Source: Neoscytalidium dimidiatum (lineage: Eukaryota > Ascomycota > Dothideomycetes > Botryosphaeriales > Botryosphaeriaceae). Taken from it: a DNA stretch of 64,000 nucleotides. Both the position numbers and the translations under genes were made by a program. The stretch spans positions 1,178,001 to 1,242,000 of the forward strand of contig CM074701.1 of the NCBI GenBank assembly GCA_037367355.1. The letters run 5' to 3'. Positions 36,389 through 47,722 of this stretch are shown here, one piece after another; position 1 is the first letter of the stretch; every line of letters starts with the position of its first letter. Below the pieces are notes generated by a model that was not told the origin of the DNA, ran no database searches, and worked only from the letters and a program-made list of their open reading frames with translations.

Positions 36389-37579
36389 CGGCCAGCTGCC
36401 TCATCCAACTGCGGATCCGTATCACAGTAAAATACCCGCACCAAACCAGCAGCTCCATGGACTGCAAACACTGCTGCTCCTCAGCCAATCATTCGCCTCG
36501 TGCCTCCTTCCGCTCGCTGTCGGACTCCACGGATACCAGCACTGCTGTCCCGTCTGCACACTCTCAAGCCGCTGCATGTCACCCTCTCCCGCCGACGGGC
36601 TCTCCTAGCCAGGCAGGCAGAACCAGCGGACCATCTCCTTCGAGACGGGCCCTGCGCCACAATGCTTAATCGCCCTCTTAAGCCAGTGAGACCAAGCGTT
36701 CGGAGCCACGAGCCTCGAAACAGATCAATCCGGCATGAAGAATTTTTACTCTCGCATTCATGAGCGATTCTGCTGCCCCTCTCTCCCGGCGCTCTGGGAA
36801 CTCCCGCGCGGGTGGCGATGGCGGACGGCAATTGAAGGGCATGGCGAGCCAATCCGCTGAATTCTTGGTACTAAAATATTTGCTGGTTGAGGCGCTTTGC
36901 GGCCAGCGGAGGTCGCTCCTGTTAAACATCCAGCCCACGCGGCGCTTTCGCTCAGTGCAGGCCTACAAGCGATTGCCATTAGTAAATGCTTTTCTTTTGC
37001 GGCGCTCTCGACCAAGGCAGCAGAACAGCATCTCGGCCAAATCCTCAGAGAGCCCCGCTACGGCTCGAGGCGAACTTCCCGCCGCGGGCAGAAACGAAAG
37101 GGTCTCGCGGGACAGATTCTGATGCCCGCGCGCCGTCGTTGGCCATCAAGCTGAGACGCACAGAGCAGTCGGATGGAAGCAGCATTGACGAGATGACGCT
37201 TGTTGCTGCAGTCAATCCTCCCCTTCCCTCATCAGACGATTTGCCCGATTCAGCCAAAGTACCTTCTCATGTAATTGCAATCATCAGCCGCGGAACAACC
37301 AGCTCTTCCGCCCGGCGGGTCGGTTCCAGAGAGATCTCCGCGCTGCATTCCTCTTCCCATTGCACCCACTGAGGGCCCTAAACGCCGAGACGCCGATCCG
37401 GAAACATCCAAACTCTCTTGCATCACAGGGGCGCATCCATGTGCCTTTCCCCTCAGTTCGTCCCACGCACGTCTGCCAGCGATGGAGCTGCCTGAGCAAG
37501 TGAGCGGAGAAACCACGACTCTCATCCTCGTCACCGCAACTCTCTCCACCCACTTCTGCCAACAACATCGGCGACCAGC

Positions 37580-37753
37580 ATGAGTCGCACCTCCATCGGG
37601 GACCCTTCTCGAACCACGCTGTCTACCCCCGATGACGACGAACGCGACGCAACGCTACGCGCACAAGCCGCGACGACATCTGCCACAAATACCACCTTGC
37701 TGACGATTCCCCTCCAGCCCCAAGTCGCTAATTCCGACGCGGCACTTTTCTAG
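37580..37753 (+). CDS. Small ORF, 57 aa, unrecognised
   Basis: An ATG frame of 58 codons whose composition looks protein-like: polar, Thr/Asp-rich N-terminus (MSRTSIGDPSRTTLSTPDDD) and a TTLLTIPLQPQVANSDAALF end before TAG. The frame reopens after the stop for about 47 codons, so it may also be the first part of a longer decayed or spliced gene. No family is recognised and no signal peptide is seen. Confidence 0.2.
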   Translation: MSRTSIGDPSRTTLSTPDDDERDATLRAQAATTSATNTTLLTIPLQPQVANSDAALF

Positions 37754-38734
37754 CCCGCTGGAGGAGTGCCGCGCATCGCCCCACAGCGCACCGCGTTCGA
37801 GCCTGGTCGAGAAGGTGTCTTGCCGTGGGCTCACCGATCGTCCCGCTTTCCACGCGCAGTAGTAGCGTTGACTGCCTGTGCATGTGCGATCTGCTAAGAC
37901 ACTGGATGCACGTTCGCCGACGCAAAGTGTGGTCTCGGCGATATAGGTACCTCCGCAAGGATCCTCGGCCGCTCTTCATCAGGAGAGAAGTTGGGCGTTC
38001 GACTCGTGTGCGTGCGTAAGTGAGCAGGCAACTATTCATAGGTCTTCATCGGATAGTCATGTCTTGGCTCAGTCTCTGTACGGTTTCTGGCCTTGCACGC
38101 CTGCATAAGAAGGCAGGTCTCCTTCCGACTTGAAAATGCACCAGCCAGTATCCATCAATTCCACAATGATCTACGCGAACACGAGGGAGCCGCGACAAGC
38201 AGTGGTCGCGGTGCAGCGGAACCCGCTTAGCTCGAGAGGTCAACCCAACGATCATAGAGTCGATCCTCGTCTAATGGTCTTCTTCACTTCTGCTTCCCTG
38301 GAGAAGAAAATTCGACAGTCATTGTCTCTCTCTATCGGCGTTCCAGCAAGAATGCTGTGAAACGAAAGGCGTCCAACCGGGTGTAGCGGTGGCTGATGTC
38401 GAAATGTTGGGCCACGCATGCTCGAGTCATGCTGCGATCCGCCCATGCCCTGAGGGTTCATACTTACTTGGCAGAGTCACTGTCAGCTTCGATTTTTGAC
38501 TGGCGTGTTCCTAACAAGTCCTATTCCTGCCCACCAGATCAGACCTTCCATCTACTTATCACGTCTCGACCCAGCTCCCCGTAAAGTTTTCCGTTTTGAG
38601 TCATCGTCAGGCAGGCCCGGATTTACGATCCCTCGTCCACACTGGTGTGCAAAAAGGACCGGCGTCACTCCGATCCACCAACAACATGCAAAAATTTTTG
38701 CACCTCCAACCACGACTGGATGGAGACTCTCTGT

Positions 38735-38874
38735 CGACCAGCACGGGACTCGAACCCGCAACCTTGTGCTTGAGAAGGACTCGTAGGAGGCACTGAGTTC
38801 ACTTGTTAATATCGTCGTATCCCAGCGTTGGACCAGTGTTTACATACCACGCGCTACCATTGCGCCAACCGGCC
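38735..38874 (-). tRNA. tRNA-like gene with enlarged central region (intron or pseudogene)
   Basis: On the minus strand, GGCCGGT at 38874 begins an acceptor stem that pairs (with three G-U pairs) with GCTGGTC ending at 38736. A perfect A box (TGGCGCAATGG, 38867-38857) with a GCGC/GCGC D stem and a perfect B box (GGTTCGAGTCC, 38756-38746) in a five-pair T arm are present. The span is 139-140 bases, about 66 more than a standard tRNA, so an intron-like insertion lies in the anticodon region. I could not fold an unambiguous anticodon arm: Tyr GTA and Arg CCT readings each leave mismatches. It is either an intron-bearing tRNA, a damaged copy, or the head of a tRNA-derived element. Confidence 0.5.
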
Positions 38875-39657
38875 AATTGTTGGAGCAGCCGCCGCTCGGG
38901 TGAGACTATGTCCGGATATTCTAAGCGTAGCTATTGCACAGGAGCCCAGAGCGCGCGGGAATGGGAAAGATCCTGCTCAGGTTCCTTAGAAAACGTGCCC
39001 AAGGTTGCCCTACATTCTCGCCAGTACTTCCGCATTAGTACAATCTATCAAATTCATGAGCTAATTATCAAGGATGAATCGGCCAATCCAGGTGGAGAAT
39101 CGTGACAATTGCGAAGGTATTGGGAAGAATAGATTGTCGAGATATAGCCTTACACGCCACCTCTTAAGGTTCGGTGTCACCTTTCCCGAAAGTCAACATG
39201 GCAGATTAATGTAGATATGTGTAATAGAAGCAATATAGCTATTGACGTCAATTTTGCACGCTGTTACTCGACCGGTAAAGTTCCCTTGCACTATAAAGAA
39301 GGAGAAGCCAAGAGGATGTGATGCATTTAGTGTGGCGATCCTGTAGCTTGGGTGCAACAGTTGAGTGCCAACGGATATCCCTCACGCTGAGGGATAAGGA
39401 AAGGTCAAACAGAGAAGGAGCAACTCCAAGACAGATTGGGCTTGTATGTACCATGGAGAAGGCAGCTCGATATCTGATGCAAAGACTGGAGAATATGCTT
39501 GAGATTCTGAAGTAAGAGAGTCTGCCTAACTCTGCTGCACAAGGCTGGCCCAGATATCATGCTATCCGAAAGCATGAGGGCTGGAAAAAATTGCCGGGGC
39601 AAGCGAATGTATAAGAAAACTAAATGGATACTCCAAGCCGCAAAGGAAATACATGTT
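38875..39657. other. Intergenic region
   Basis: AT-richer spacer between the tRNA-like locus and the degraded CorA-like gene. No gene seen. Confidence 0.45.
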
Positions 39658-41120
39658 TCAATATTTACCCTCGCCAAAAATGAAGTTGAGGATCCTTGGA
39701 TTCCGTGCTTCCAAGATAGTTGCGAGAAGGATAGCTAACAAGAGAGAGACGTATGCAACGCACATTGCCAAGACGTTGCTAGAGTCGCCTGGTATGACGG
39801 ACATGCTGAATACACCCTGAGATTAAGTTAGTTTAAGGACATACAGTGAAATATGGGTTTGACATGCTGTTGCTGATGAAAGAGGGAGATAAAGCTGTTG
39901 CAATATCAGCATAACGAAACCAAAAGGCTTCTTGTTCTGGCCTTACTTACAACTGTCATCTTAGTGAGAATACTAATATTCTCCCCTTGCCTTGTAGTCG
40001 TCGCGCTCTCCCGAAGGGCAGATGCATTCACGAGCTGAGATATTATTAGAAGCTCAAAATGAAAGAGAAAAGGAGAGAGAAAGAGAGAGAGAAACCTATG
40101 GAAAACTCATGCCGGAGATACGTAGGAACTCTACTTACTCCATCAAGTTTGCTTTGGAAAAGATCAAATCTTTGCGCCATGAGTTTACGGAAGAATCGGA
40201 GCTCAGAAGTATCCTTTCAGATACCAACGAGATGCTCGTTCCATCTTCGCTAGAAAGCATCGTTGCCAATTATCTCTAGGTAGCGTGTGTCTTCCTTCTC
40301 ACAATCTTTCCAGGCGCCAACCAGGTCTTCTAGCGAGTCCCGAAAGCGACGTATTGTTGCGACTGTCTTTGAAAGCTTCTCAGTGTGAGGGAAATTAGGC
40401 TCGTCGATGAAAGAATTTCTTGATTCTCGCTCCTCTTGCTGTAATGAAATCAACATTTGTTTGATAGACGACAAGTTCCCCTTTTCACCTACGTGTTTTA
40501 TCATAATGGAGTATGGAAATCACCCGGAAAGGGCTGGTCTTGACGAAAGCAAGTATGCACTCTGGTGTGATGTTGGCAATGAAACTATTGCGAAGGTTAT
40601 TCAGCGCAATCGCTTGTGATTGTGATTGAGCCGTACATTGTTCTCCTCTCTGCTCCCAACAACAACCTCTGATGATCTTTAGTCTTTGCATCGACGCGGA
40701 AGGGAATAGCATACTTTCAGTGCCTCTTCTGCAAGATATTCCTCAAGTCGTCTGGGTGACAATCTGGCTGTGAAAATATTCTCTCCTTGCGGAGGATATG
40801 AGATTTATCTGCCATCTTCCGGCTTGATTCCATCTGAATCCCAAATTCGAGTAACAGAAGTGACATCAAACCCGGCCGCAGGATCCCGAAGTTCATCAAG
40901 CAATACAATACCTGTACATCTCCCATCTGCCGTAACATATTCGAAGAATCGTTACAACGCAGCATGAAGACAATTGTTTGGGGGTTCCAGCCTTTTTCTC
41001 CGACGGGAAAAGAATGCAGTTATCAGTTCAGGATGTAAAATATTCGTACCGAAATGCTCATTAGACTCTATTTGATACAGCTTCGGTCGACGGCAGGCAA
41101 ACTGAGCGTTCCTTGTTCCA
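39658..41120 (-). pseudogene. Degraded fungal CorA-like membrane protein gene
   Basis: Reading leftward, a long N-terminal frame contains RFFEYVTADGRCTGIVLLDE, LRDPAAGFDVTSVTRIWDSD and GENIFTARLSPRRLEEYL, but has two in-frame TAA codons (one before RFFEYV, one before ISYPPQGENIF), where CAA (Gln) would fit. It ends at a GTATGC donor (40714). Middle exons cannot be joined in one frame. The 3' part is clean: RFFRKLMAQRFDLFQSKLDG, then NASALRESATTTRQGENISI-LTKM, LYLPLSS, and MSVIPGDSSNV followed by a transmembrane segment (LAMCVAYVSLLLAILLATIL), with the stop at 39658. The pattern of a charged helix, GENIxxLT, then LPL and a hydrophobic end is that of fungal CorA-like proteins. No GMN metal motif remains. 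I read it as a RIP-damaged copy, not a working transporter. Confidence 0.5.
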
Positions 41121-41163
41121 GAGGATTAAACAAATATCACAAGACGACGACAGGAAACGACAT

Positions 41164-41882
41164 ATGCACAAGGCTGAGATATATAGATGTGGATTACATC
41201 GCGAGAAGATTACAATTGATTCGGTCATGCAGCACAATGAGCAGGGTTCGACTGCGAATGTCGCACAATCCCGCACCTATTACCGAAATTTGGTTAACTC
41301 TAGCCCTGAACATTTCGTGGAAGCGCTCAAAGTGTTACTACCTATTGCTATAAGCCACGAAAATCTTGGATCTCCCATCTCCAAGGCTTTAATGCGTGAC
41401 AATGGTGATGATTGACAAATCCGCGAGCCTCATTAAATATTCTGCGTTACTACCGGGTATTAGTGGATCCCACACCGATACGTGTGGGTCAAACAAAATG
41501 GATCTGTGTAAGTGTTCCATCTCATTACTTAAGATATTCGCTTACTTTCGATATCGAAAACAGTGCCAGCCAGGGCGTCAACGAGAGAACTCGTCTGTGG
41601 GCGACTATCCGACCTGCACTAGTTGCGGCCACGTACAACGCGGTTATTGCCAATGCAGAAGTGCGATCGGACTTATATGGAGTCCTGAGGGGTTTTCCGA
41701 AAGCATTGAAGGAATGATAGATTACGGTGAAGTGTGGGTCTGCGTAAGTAGGACCATTTCAATGTGGAATTCATCTTTGACCAAAAAAGCAGTGTCAGTG
41801 CAATAGCCCCAATCTCGCAGCATTGACCAATACCTGCCCTGGATGTGGACATTGCCAGTGTGCTTACTGTAACTGGAGATGA
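41164..41882 (+). CDS. Small protein with two tandem Cys-rich (WxCC...CxxCGHxxCxxC-like) modules
   Basis: Proposed exons are 41164 (or ATG at 41227)-41404, 41464-41507, 41564-41743 and 41793-41882, giving 184 (or 163) aa. Introns are 59, 56 and 49 nt with donors GTGATG, GTAAGT and GTAAGT. Two introns sit at the same place in each repeat, directly after a W-x-C motif. Module 1 reads KWICCQPG...YPTCTSCGHVQRGYCQC; module 2 reads VWVCCQCNSP...NTCPGCGHCQCAYC. The Cys/His spacing suggests one zinc site or a zinc-ribbon per module, of a type frequent in small uncharacterised mould proteins. The N-terminal part is helical (YRNLVNSSPEHFVEALKVL). The matching intron positions indicate internal duplication of an exon. 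The start and first exon are uncertain. Neighbours are two pseudogenes. Confidence 0.5.
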
Positions 41883-42197
41883 TTCGAGGAGAACGAGTGA
41901 CATGTATGTACAAGGTTAATTTATCGCGAAAAGCATACGAGAGACAATTCAAAACAACACGGAAGCCGGCAAGGGCCGTACAGTGGAAAAATCTATCAAC
42001 GCCGGATCAAAGTGCGGAAAGTGCAGAATGAAACAGGTGAGAGATCGAAGGGCCAGCAGGTTTTCAAGGGACTGGCGCTGAAGAGATGGAAGTTTGTAGA
42101 GAGCCTGTGGAGTGGCCAGAGCTGTCCTTTCTATTGCTTGTTGATGTATCCAGCCTTTCTAACAGCAGTCCGCGAAGTTCATACGATTTAACCCACA

Positions 42198-42881
42198 GTG
42201 AAACCACCAGATAATCGACAAAGGAGTGTAGCAGACCCAAACCCGCGCAACTCGGACCAGTTCTGGCGCACGCCCGTTGCCGACAGATACCGCCCCACGA
42301 CTCAATCCTACGACAGTCCTGCGCCGGCCTTCTTTGCTGAGATGTTTGAGATATTACTGTATGACTCAGCCTCGCCTCCCATTTCTCGGCGGAGCCTCGA
42401 CGCGGCGACATGGGATAGCGTTCGGATCGATTGGCCACGTCTGCCAACACCACAGGCTTCAACCATTCAGGGGGACTTCATGCCAGACGCGTCAACAGAT
42501 GTCCGTGAAGAAAGATATCTAGCTCCGCCAACGTTTGAGATAAACGGCGTAATGGCCACTCGCCACTTCTTCGTGACGCAGGCTGGACGGATGGGCATAG
42601 GGCCGGCAGCGTGCCAGGCCGGGGATATTGTGGCAGTGTTGCTGGGATCAGAGATTCCGTTTCTATTGAGGGATTAGGAATACCGCAGTAATGGTGCTGT
42701 TAGGCTGGTTGGGGAGGTGTACGTGCGTGGGATTATGCATGGGGAAGTCCTGAGAGAGCTTCCGAGGCCGAGGGAGGGGCTGGAGAAGCATTTAGCAATG
42801 TTAGGCTTTGCTGATGCTCGATTGACTGTCCCGACAGAAAGGAATGCTGCTATGGGATTGGCGTTGAGCATAAACCGGTAA
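42198..42881 (+). pseudogene. HET-protein C-terminal region, interrupted
   Basis: The frame begins after an acceptor-like CCCACAG. It contains the C-terminal hallmark of heterokaryon-incompatibility (HET) proteins: MATRHFFVTQAGRMGIGPAA, then QAGDIVAVLLGSEIPFLLRD. A TAG at 42675-42677 interrupts it, and the same frame resumes with RLVGEVYVRGIMHGEVL, the normal end of the family, for 67 more codons to 42881. Q-codon (CAG) to TAG is the simplest change. The HET domain itself, which should be N-terminal, is not found upstream, so it is a truncated and interrupted copy. HET proteins trigger death of fused incompatible cells; this copy is unlikely to do so. Confidence 0.7.
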
Positions 42882-43610
42882 GTTGGAACAGTATCATAAT
42901 CGTTCAGTAAGAAAACAGTGTTCTTTCGTTCGCCATGCGATCAAAGGACTGGGTTGCAAGCAATGGTCGGAGGTGAAACTTCTCAATGAAACATTATAGA
43001 CAGGGCGAGTCCAAACCTGCCTAGAAAACCCCTTTATCTGAATTGACATATGCAGAAGATGGCACTTGACGTTTCGCTCATGACGCAGGCTTCTCCACTC
43101 CCCGGCAATTAGATCCTGCCGGGGTTTCCAGCCATCTGGTCCGGTCTATGATTGATTTTAACGACTCCAGATCTATTGAATTCAAGCAACCCGACTCGGT
43201 TGCTTAGATAGTCCGGCTTTGGGAAACGAAGGGAAATGGTGTGATCTCGCCATCTCGGTCTTGGAAGGTCGCCAGACCCATGGATTTGGGGAGTTTGTCC
43301 AAAGATCGACCGGGTCGCCAAGTCAGGCTGAACCGGTCAAGGAAAAGGAGCAGCGCAATGAGATGTCTGACGGCGGCAATGAAGAGGCGGAGATGAGGCG
43401 TGGGCCGAGTGCGCTCTGTGCGCAGGACGTCTACCCGGCGGTGCGGACACAAGACGGTAGGGCTTCGGCGCGCTGATAAGGGAATTTTTCCAGGTGAATG
43501 CTAGACTTGAGGCCACCGGGGACAACCTTGAAGCTGGATCCAGATCGCTGGTCAGGGCCTGCCGGGATCTCAGGGCCGGGAAATCAGCCGCACCCGCAAG
43601 ATCTCGCGAA

Positions 43611-43654
<44 letters not shown>

Positions 43655-46058
43655 GTCTTTGCCTGCCGCCTTTCTACGCCCAAAAAGCGGCCACTCATCT
43701 CCGGCATGCCGCTCCGAAGCCGCGCCCGCTTGCCTCGATTCGCGGCTTGCCGACCCGCGACAGACCTCTTCCCGGTCCCGTGAGATGAGATCTCAGCCCC
43801 AGCCGCCTTCACTCCCGCCCCGGCGGTGCAAGGGTCACCCTCTGTTCCCACTCCATCCCGCTCTCCTGGTTCTACGCTGCTCGATTCCTGGGTCTGAGCG
43901 TACGAGCCGCTGACCTGATGGCAGAGGCGTGCGGGTACAATCCTGCGCGGGAATTGCGCATTCCTCCGTCTGCTGCATCCGCCATCGACTTCCATACTCC
44001 TCTCTCGATGAAACACCAGTGCGAGCTTGTCGGCCAGCCCATTGGTGCGCGACGCGTTCTCAGCTGTGCCTCCTGCCGGCTCAGCGCCTGGTGGCTGCTT
44101 TTCCGCAGCTAGACCCCTTCGCTTCCGCCTCGACTTGCTCGCCAAAACACACGACTCAATTGCCGTGTCCGCAAGATTGCAGGTCTCCTGAAGTGGATGA
44201 ATCTAGCTCACCCGCGCCGTAGGATCTGCCCTCCGCGCTGATCGGGCCCTTTTGCTGGAAAAAGATCGCCCACCGTGGTGGAGACCAGAGCGACACTACA
44301 TTACTCTGTTTCGTGGCCGCTGGAAACGCCGTGTGTTGATGTCACGCTTGTCAAAACGCCGCGTACGCGCCGGCCGACACGACGGCGTTGACAGCTAACG
44401 TCGCATTCGTCCCATGAAGCCTCCTTGCCGCGCCGTTCCACCCCACATCCAGCTATCCCGTGACTCGCGCATTACTCTGCACCACTCACTGTCGCCTCGC
44501 AAGCGACCTTCCGCCCCATCACTAATCGATGACTGCGATGGCGCTTGTCTAGCCGGTCGTGGACACTTACAGCTCACCACCAATAGACCCGGACATACAG
44601 CCCTACGCCGGCTTCCGGCCCCTGGTTGCCCGCATGCGCCGTCTTCGAGAAGCCGCCATACTGGTACCGAACGGGAAAGCCGCGACGAGGTTATTGGTGT
44701 AGCGGAAACCAGCGCTGTAGCTGCTGGCAATTCGCACACGGGAATGCCACGGCCACAAGCCACGCAGATAACGATCAGCAGCAATAGATGTGAGCACACC
44801 ATGACGCTTGTATGGTACCTCACGGCCCCACTTGCGCACCCACCGCCCAGTCACGTCCGCGTGCCTGAAGAAAAGCTTCTCATCAGTACAACATGCATGT
44901 GCCTGAAAGCCGGAGCCCAATGGCGATCTGGATGCCGCAAGGCTGTGCACTCATGACACAAGGATGCTCCACGCTCACTGCCTGTAGCGATCACGAATCT
45001 CTTGTCTGCGTGAATCTTGGATCCTGGTCGCCATCACGCATACCTCGATTTCAGCTACGCCACCTCCAGCTCTGACGAAGTCCACATTCGAAGGTTTGGG
45101 GGGGAAGAGAAGCCTACCTCCCAAAGACGGTGGTTGTCAGGGTTCTCAGGATTGCATCTGGACCCCGCCTCCACGTGTGGCTGCAGCGAGAACGTTGCGC
45201 GTAAGTTCTGGGACGGCGGCAGGCATCAAGAAAACCTTGTGCTGCAGTTCCCGCGGACCGTCAATGGCCATATCTCGATCTGGCAAAGCTCCTACCGCCA
45301 ATCTGTGCCGGACACGAGCCGGATCGCTGCATTTCGGCAGCCCCTCCGCCCGTTCACACGGCCCTAGAACAGGACCAGCATGGTCTCCCTTGGAGACTGG
45401 TTCCGCCTGTTCATTATTGACATCCAGTCCCAGACTCACGTCATACCCCATGCGGAAACATGTTCCTTGGGCTAACGGGGCGCCACACTCTACTTGTGTT
45501 AGCTGGCCGAACGGGCCGGGGACCTTCACGCGTCAATACCCATCAATGTTATGCGTCGATAGACTGGCCACAGTCTACTGGTAGCCTGGATCGCCGCTCC
45601 GACCTGACATTCTTGGTAAGCTGCCTCATTGGCCTGACACACGACAGAGGTCCCGCTCTGCCTCCCCCACGACCGATGCAGGGGAAATTCGACAGTAGCT
45701 TCTCGCATGGCAAGCTGAACAAACGCTCTAGTTGTCTCAACATTGGTGCACCTTTCACCGCTGCCATTGGCCAAGCCGAGACCATAGCTGGGATTGTGAT
45801 GTCTTTGCGCCAGGGACAACTGGTCAGGGCCAATCGGCTGACTTCGTCCCTCATGCACACCCGTCTTTAGTCTCTATGGTGTATATGAGGACAGCCCTGG
45901 GACCGTTCCCTCACCTATCCGCCCTCAACCACTTCAACACCGTGGCATACTGCCGTTGGCTTCCCTTTAGGCCTGCTGCCATTTACTATTAGTTGGACCC
46001 TTCCTCCCTCGTTTCCGGGTCTGCAGCTTGAAATTTTCATTTTTAATCTTCTTCCATC
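42882..46058. other. Long GC-rich spacer upstream of the RGS gene
   Basis: No supported gene. It has a CT microsatellite at 43615-43652 and many overlapping GC-driven frames (up to 191 codons) without domains. The last 1-2 kb is probably promoter and long 5' leader of the RGS gene at 46059. Confidence 0.4.
43615..43652. repeat. CT dinucleotide microsatellite
   Basis: Nineteen uninterrupted TC units. Confidence 0.95.
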
Positions 46059-47722
46059 ATGTCTATTCTTTTCTACCGCCGCCCCGACTACGTTTCAAAG
46101 TCGGATGGGCCGTTGAACAGAAAAGAATGCCAGCGGTTTGTCGAGAGGACCGCCAACTGCAAAAGAGGAATTCCAGATGAGCTCTCATTTGAGAACATCA
46201 TTAACAACAGGGCCATGCCGGTAGGTCTCGGGTCACTATTGCCGTGATTGAAGCAATAATACTGACAAAAATACTAGCCATGCCAACTTCGCGATTTCAT
46301 GGACTATCTGGTCTACGTCACCCACGATGCCGAAAACTTGCAGTTTCACCTCTGGCTCCAAGACTATACCCAGCGTTTCAACGCGCTCAAGCCCGATCGC
46401 AAGGCCCTCTCCCCCGAGTGGAAGGAACAGGAACAAGCTGCTGAAGAGAAGGCTGCTCAGATTGCCGCAGTAACTTCTCCAGCAGGTAAAAAGAAGAAGA
46501 GGCCCGGCCCCCTCATGCCCAAGGTCGATTTCGATAAGCCTGCTGAAGCCGCCGCTATTGGACTTACTGAGATTGTTGTTTCACCGTCCAAGGCTGAGGG
46601 CATCTCTTCTCCCACCAGGGTTCTCACGAGGCAGGATACTCTGTCTCCAACTCGTAGCACGTTCGGCGACGTGGCCAGTCTTCCGTCTGTTTCGCTCTCC
46701 GAGAAGCCTCAGTACGGACAGCCCATCCTCTCCGAAGAGTCCGTCCGTGAGATTGCAGATGAGGCAAATACTCAAGCTGGCCTCAAATGGCAAGGGTGTA
46801 AGTCTCCCTCCTCATCTGCTGCCGCCACCGCTGACACCCCGTAGTCTCCGTCCAGCCCCTCCGCCAGGAGATTGACCGTGTTATCGCACACTATATTGCT
46901 CAAGGCTCACCGCGCGAGCTCAATCTTTCCGCTCGCGACCGGGCCTCCGTCCTGCATGCGTTGCAGCACACGACGCACCCATCGGCCTTCAAGACGGTCG
47001 CGGACATGGTCGAAGCCACACTGCGCGGGCAAGCACACCCCAACTTTGTGCGCTGGAGTATCTGTAACGGCAACAAGCCACGCATTTTCTACGTGCGCAC
47101 CATGGGAGTCACGCACATCGCTGGCGGCCTCCTTATCGGACTCCTGTTGCTGTTGTCTAGCGCGCCGCGCTGGTGGCGGCTGTTCATGTTCCCGGTGCTG
47201 TTCATTGGTACAACAACCATGATCGCGGCTTGGAAGGGGCTTTGCGTGATCCTTCACCGCGGACACAAGCGTGCTCTCAAGCCTTGGGAGGATGCGGACA
47301 GCGTCAACAGCGACATCAGTGGATCGACGGCCGCCGGGACCGACGGCGACAACTTTCCTACGAACAACAAGAACCTCAGCGTCCCTAACAATCTCCAAAA
47401 GAAGAGATCGGCCAACAGCTTCGACTATGACGAGGAAGCGACACTGCACAGCGCGGGGCGATCCACGACGCCGAGCCTCAAGCGGCCGTACAGCATGGAC
47501 ACGTTCGGCAGCAGCAACTCGTTCGACGGCGAATCGTGGGTGGCCACCTACCAACGCAAGCCGCTCCTGCAGAAGATCTGGGACGAGGAGACGTGGGTGC
47601 AGGAGGAGAGCGTGCGCATAATCCAGGACAAGATCGTCAAGGGCGCCCAGCTGTGGAGCTTGATCCTCACTACCACCGCGACGGTGGTCATGGTTGCGAT
47701 TCCCGGCGTGTGCTTGTATTAG
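46059..47722 (+). CDS. RAX1-like RGS-domain membrane protein
   Basis: Exons are 46059-46220, 46278-46797 and 46845-47722 (519 aa); introns are 57 and 47 nt. The RGS-type fold is split: an N-terminal half (MPPCQLRDFMDYLVYVTHDAENLQFHLWLQDY) and a C-terminal half (PLRQEIDRVIAHYIAQGSPRELNLSAR...HALQHTTHPSAF) are separated by a Lys/Ser-rich, low-complexity linker of about 120 residues. Three membrane segments follow: VTHIAGGLLIGLLLLLSS, WRLFMFPVLFIGTTTMIAAW and a last one at the C-terminus (LWSLILTTTATVVMVAIPG). This layout matches yeast Rax1 and the mould RGS/Rax1 proteins, which affect polarity, development and G-protein or stress signalling. Whether it accelerates GTP hydrolysis on a G-alpha is not known from sequence. 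The gene is intact. Confidence 0.88.

Larger units (their letters stand above)
35511..38734. other. GC-rich intergenic region
   Basis: High GC makes many overlapping open frames on both strands (up to 374 codons, minus, 36193-35069), but none has a recognisable domain and the longest are frame shadows of repeats. It holds a short tandem array at 36345-36388 and a small ATG frame at 37580-37753, listed separately. Confidence 0.4.

Noticed and set aside
40060..40095. GA-rich stretch as a coding Arg/Glu protein on the plus strand
   Set aside because: It is the pyrimidine tract of an intron in the CorA-like remnant on the other strand; the plus frame lacks support.
43570..44145. 191-codon minus frame over the CT repeat
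   Set aside because: Contains the translated microsatellite (Arg-Glu run) and no domain.
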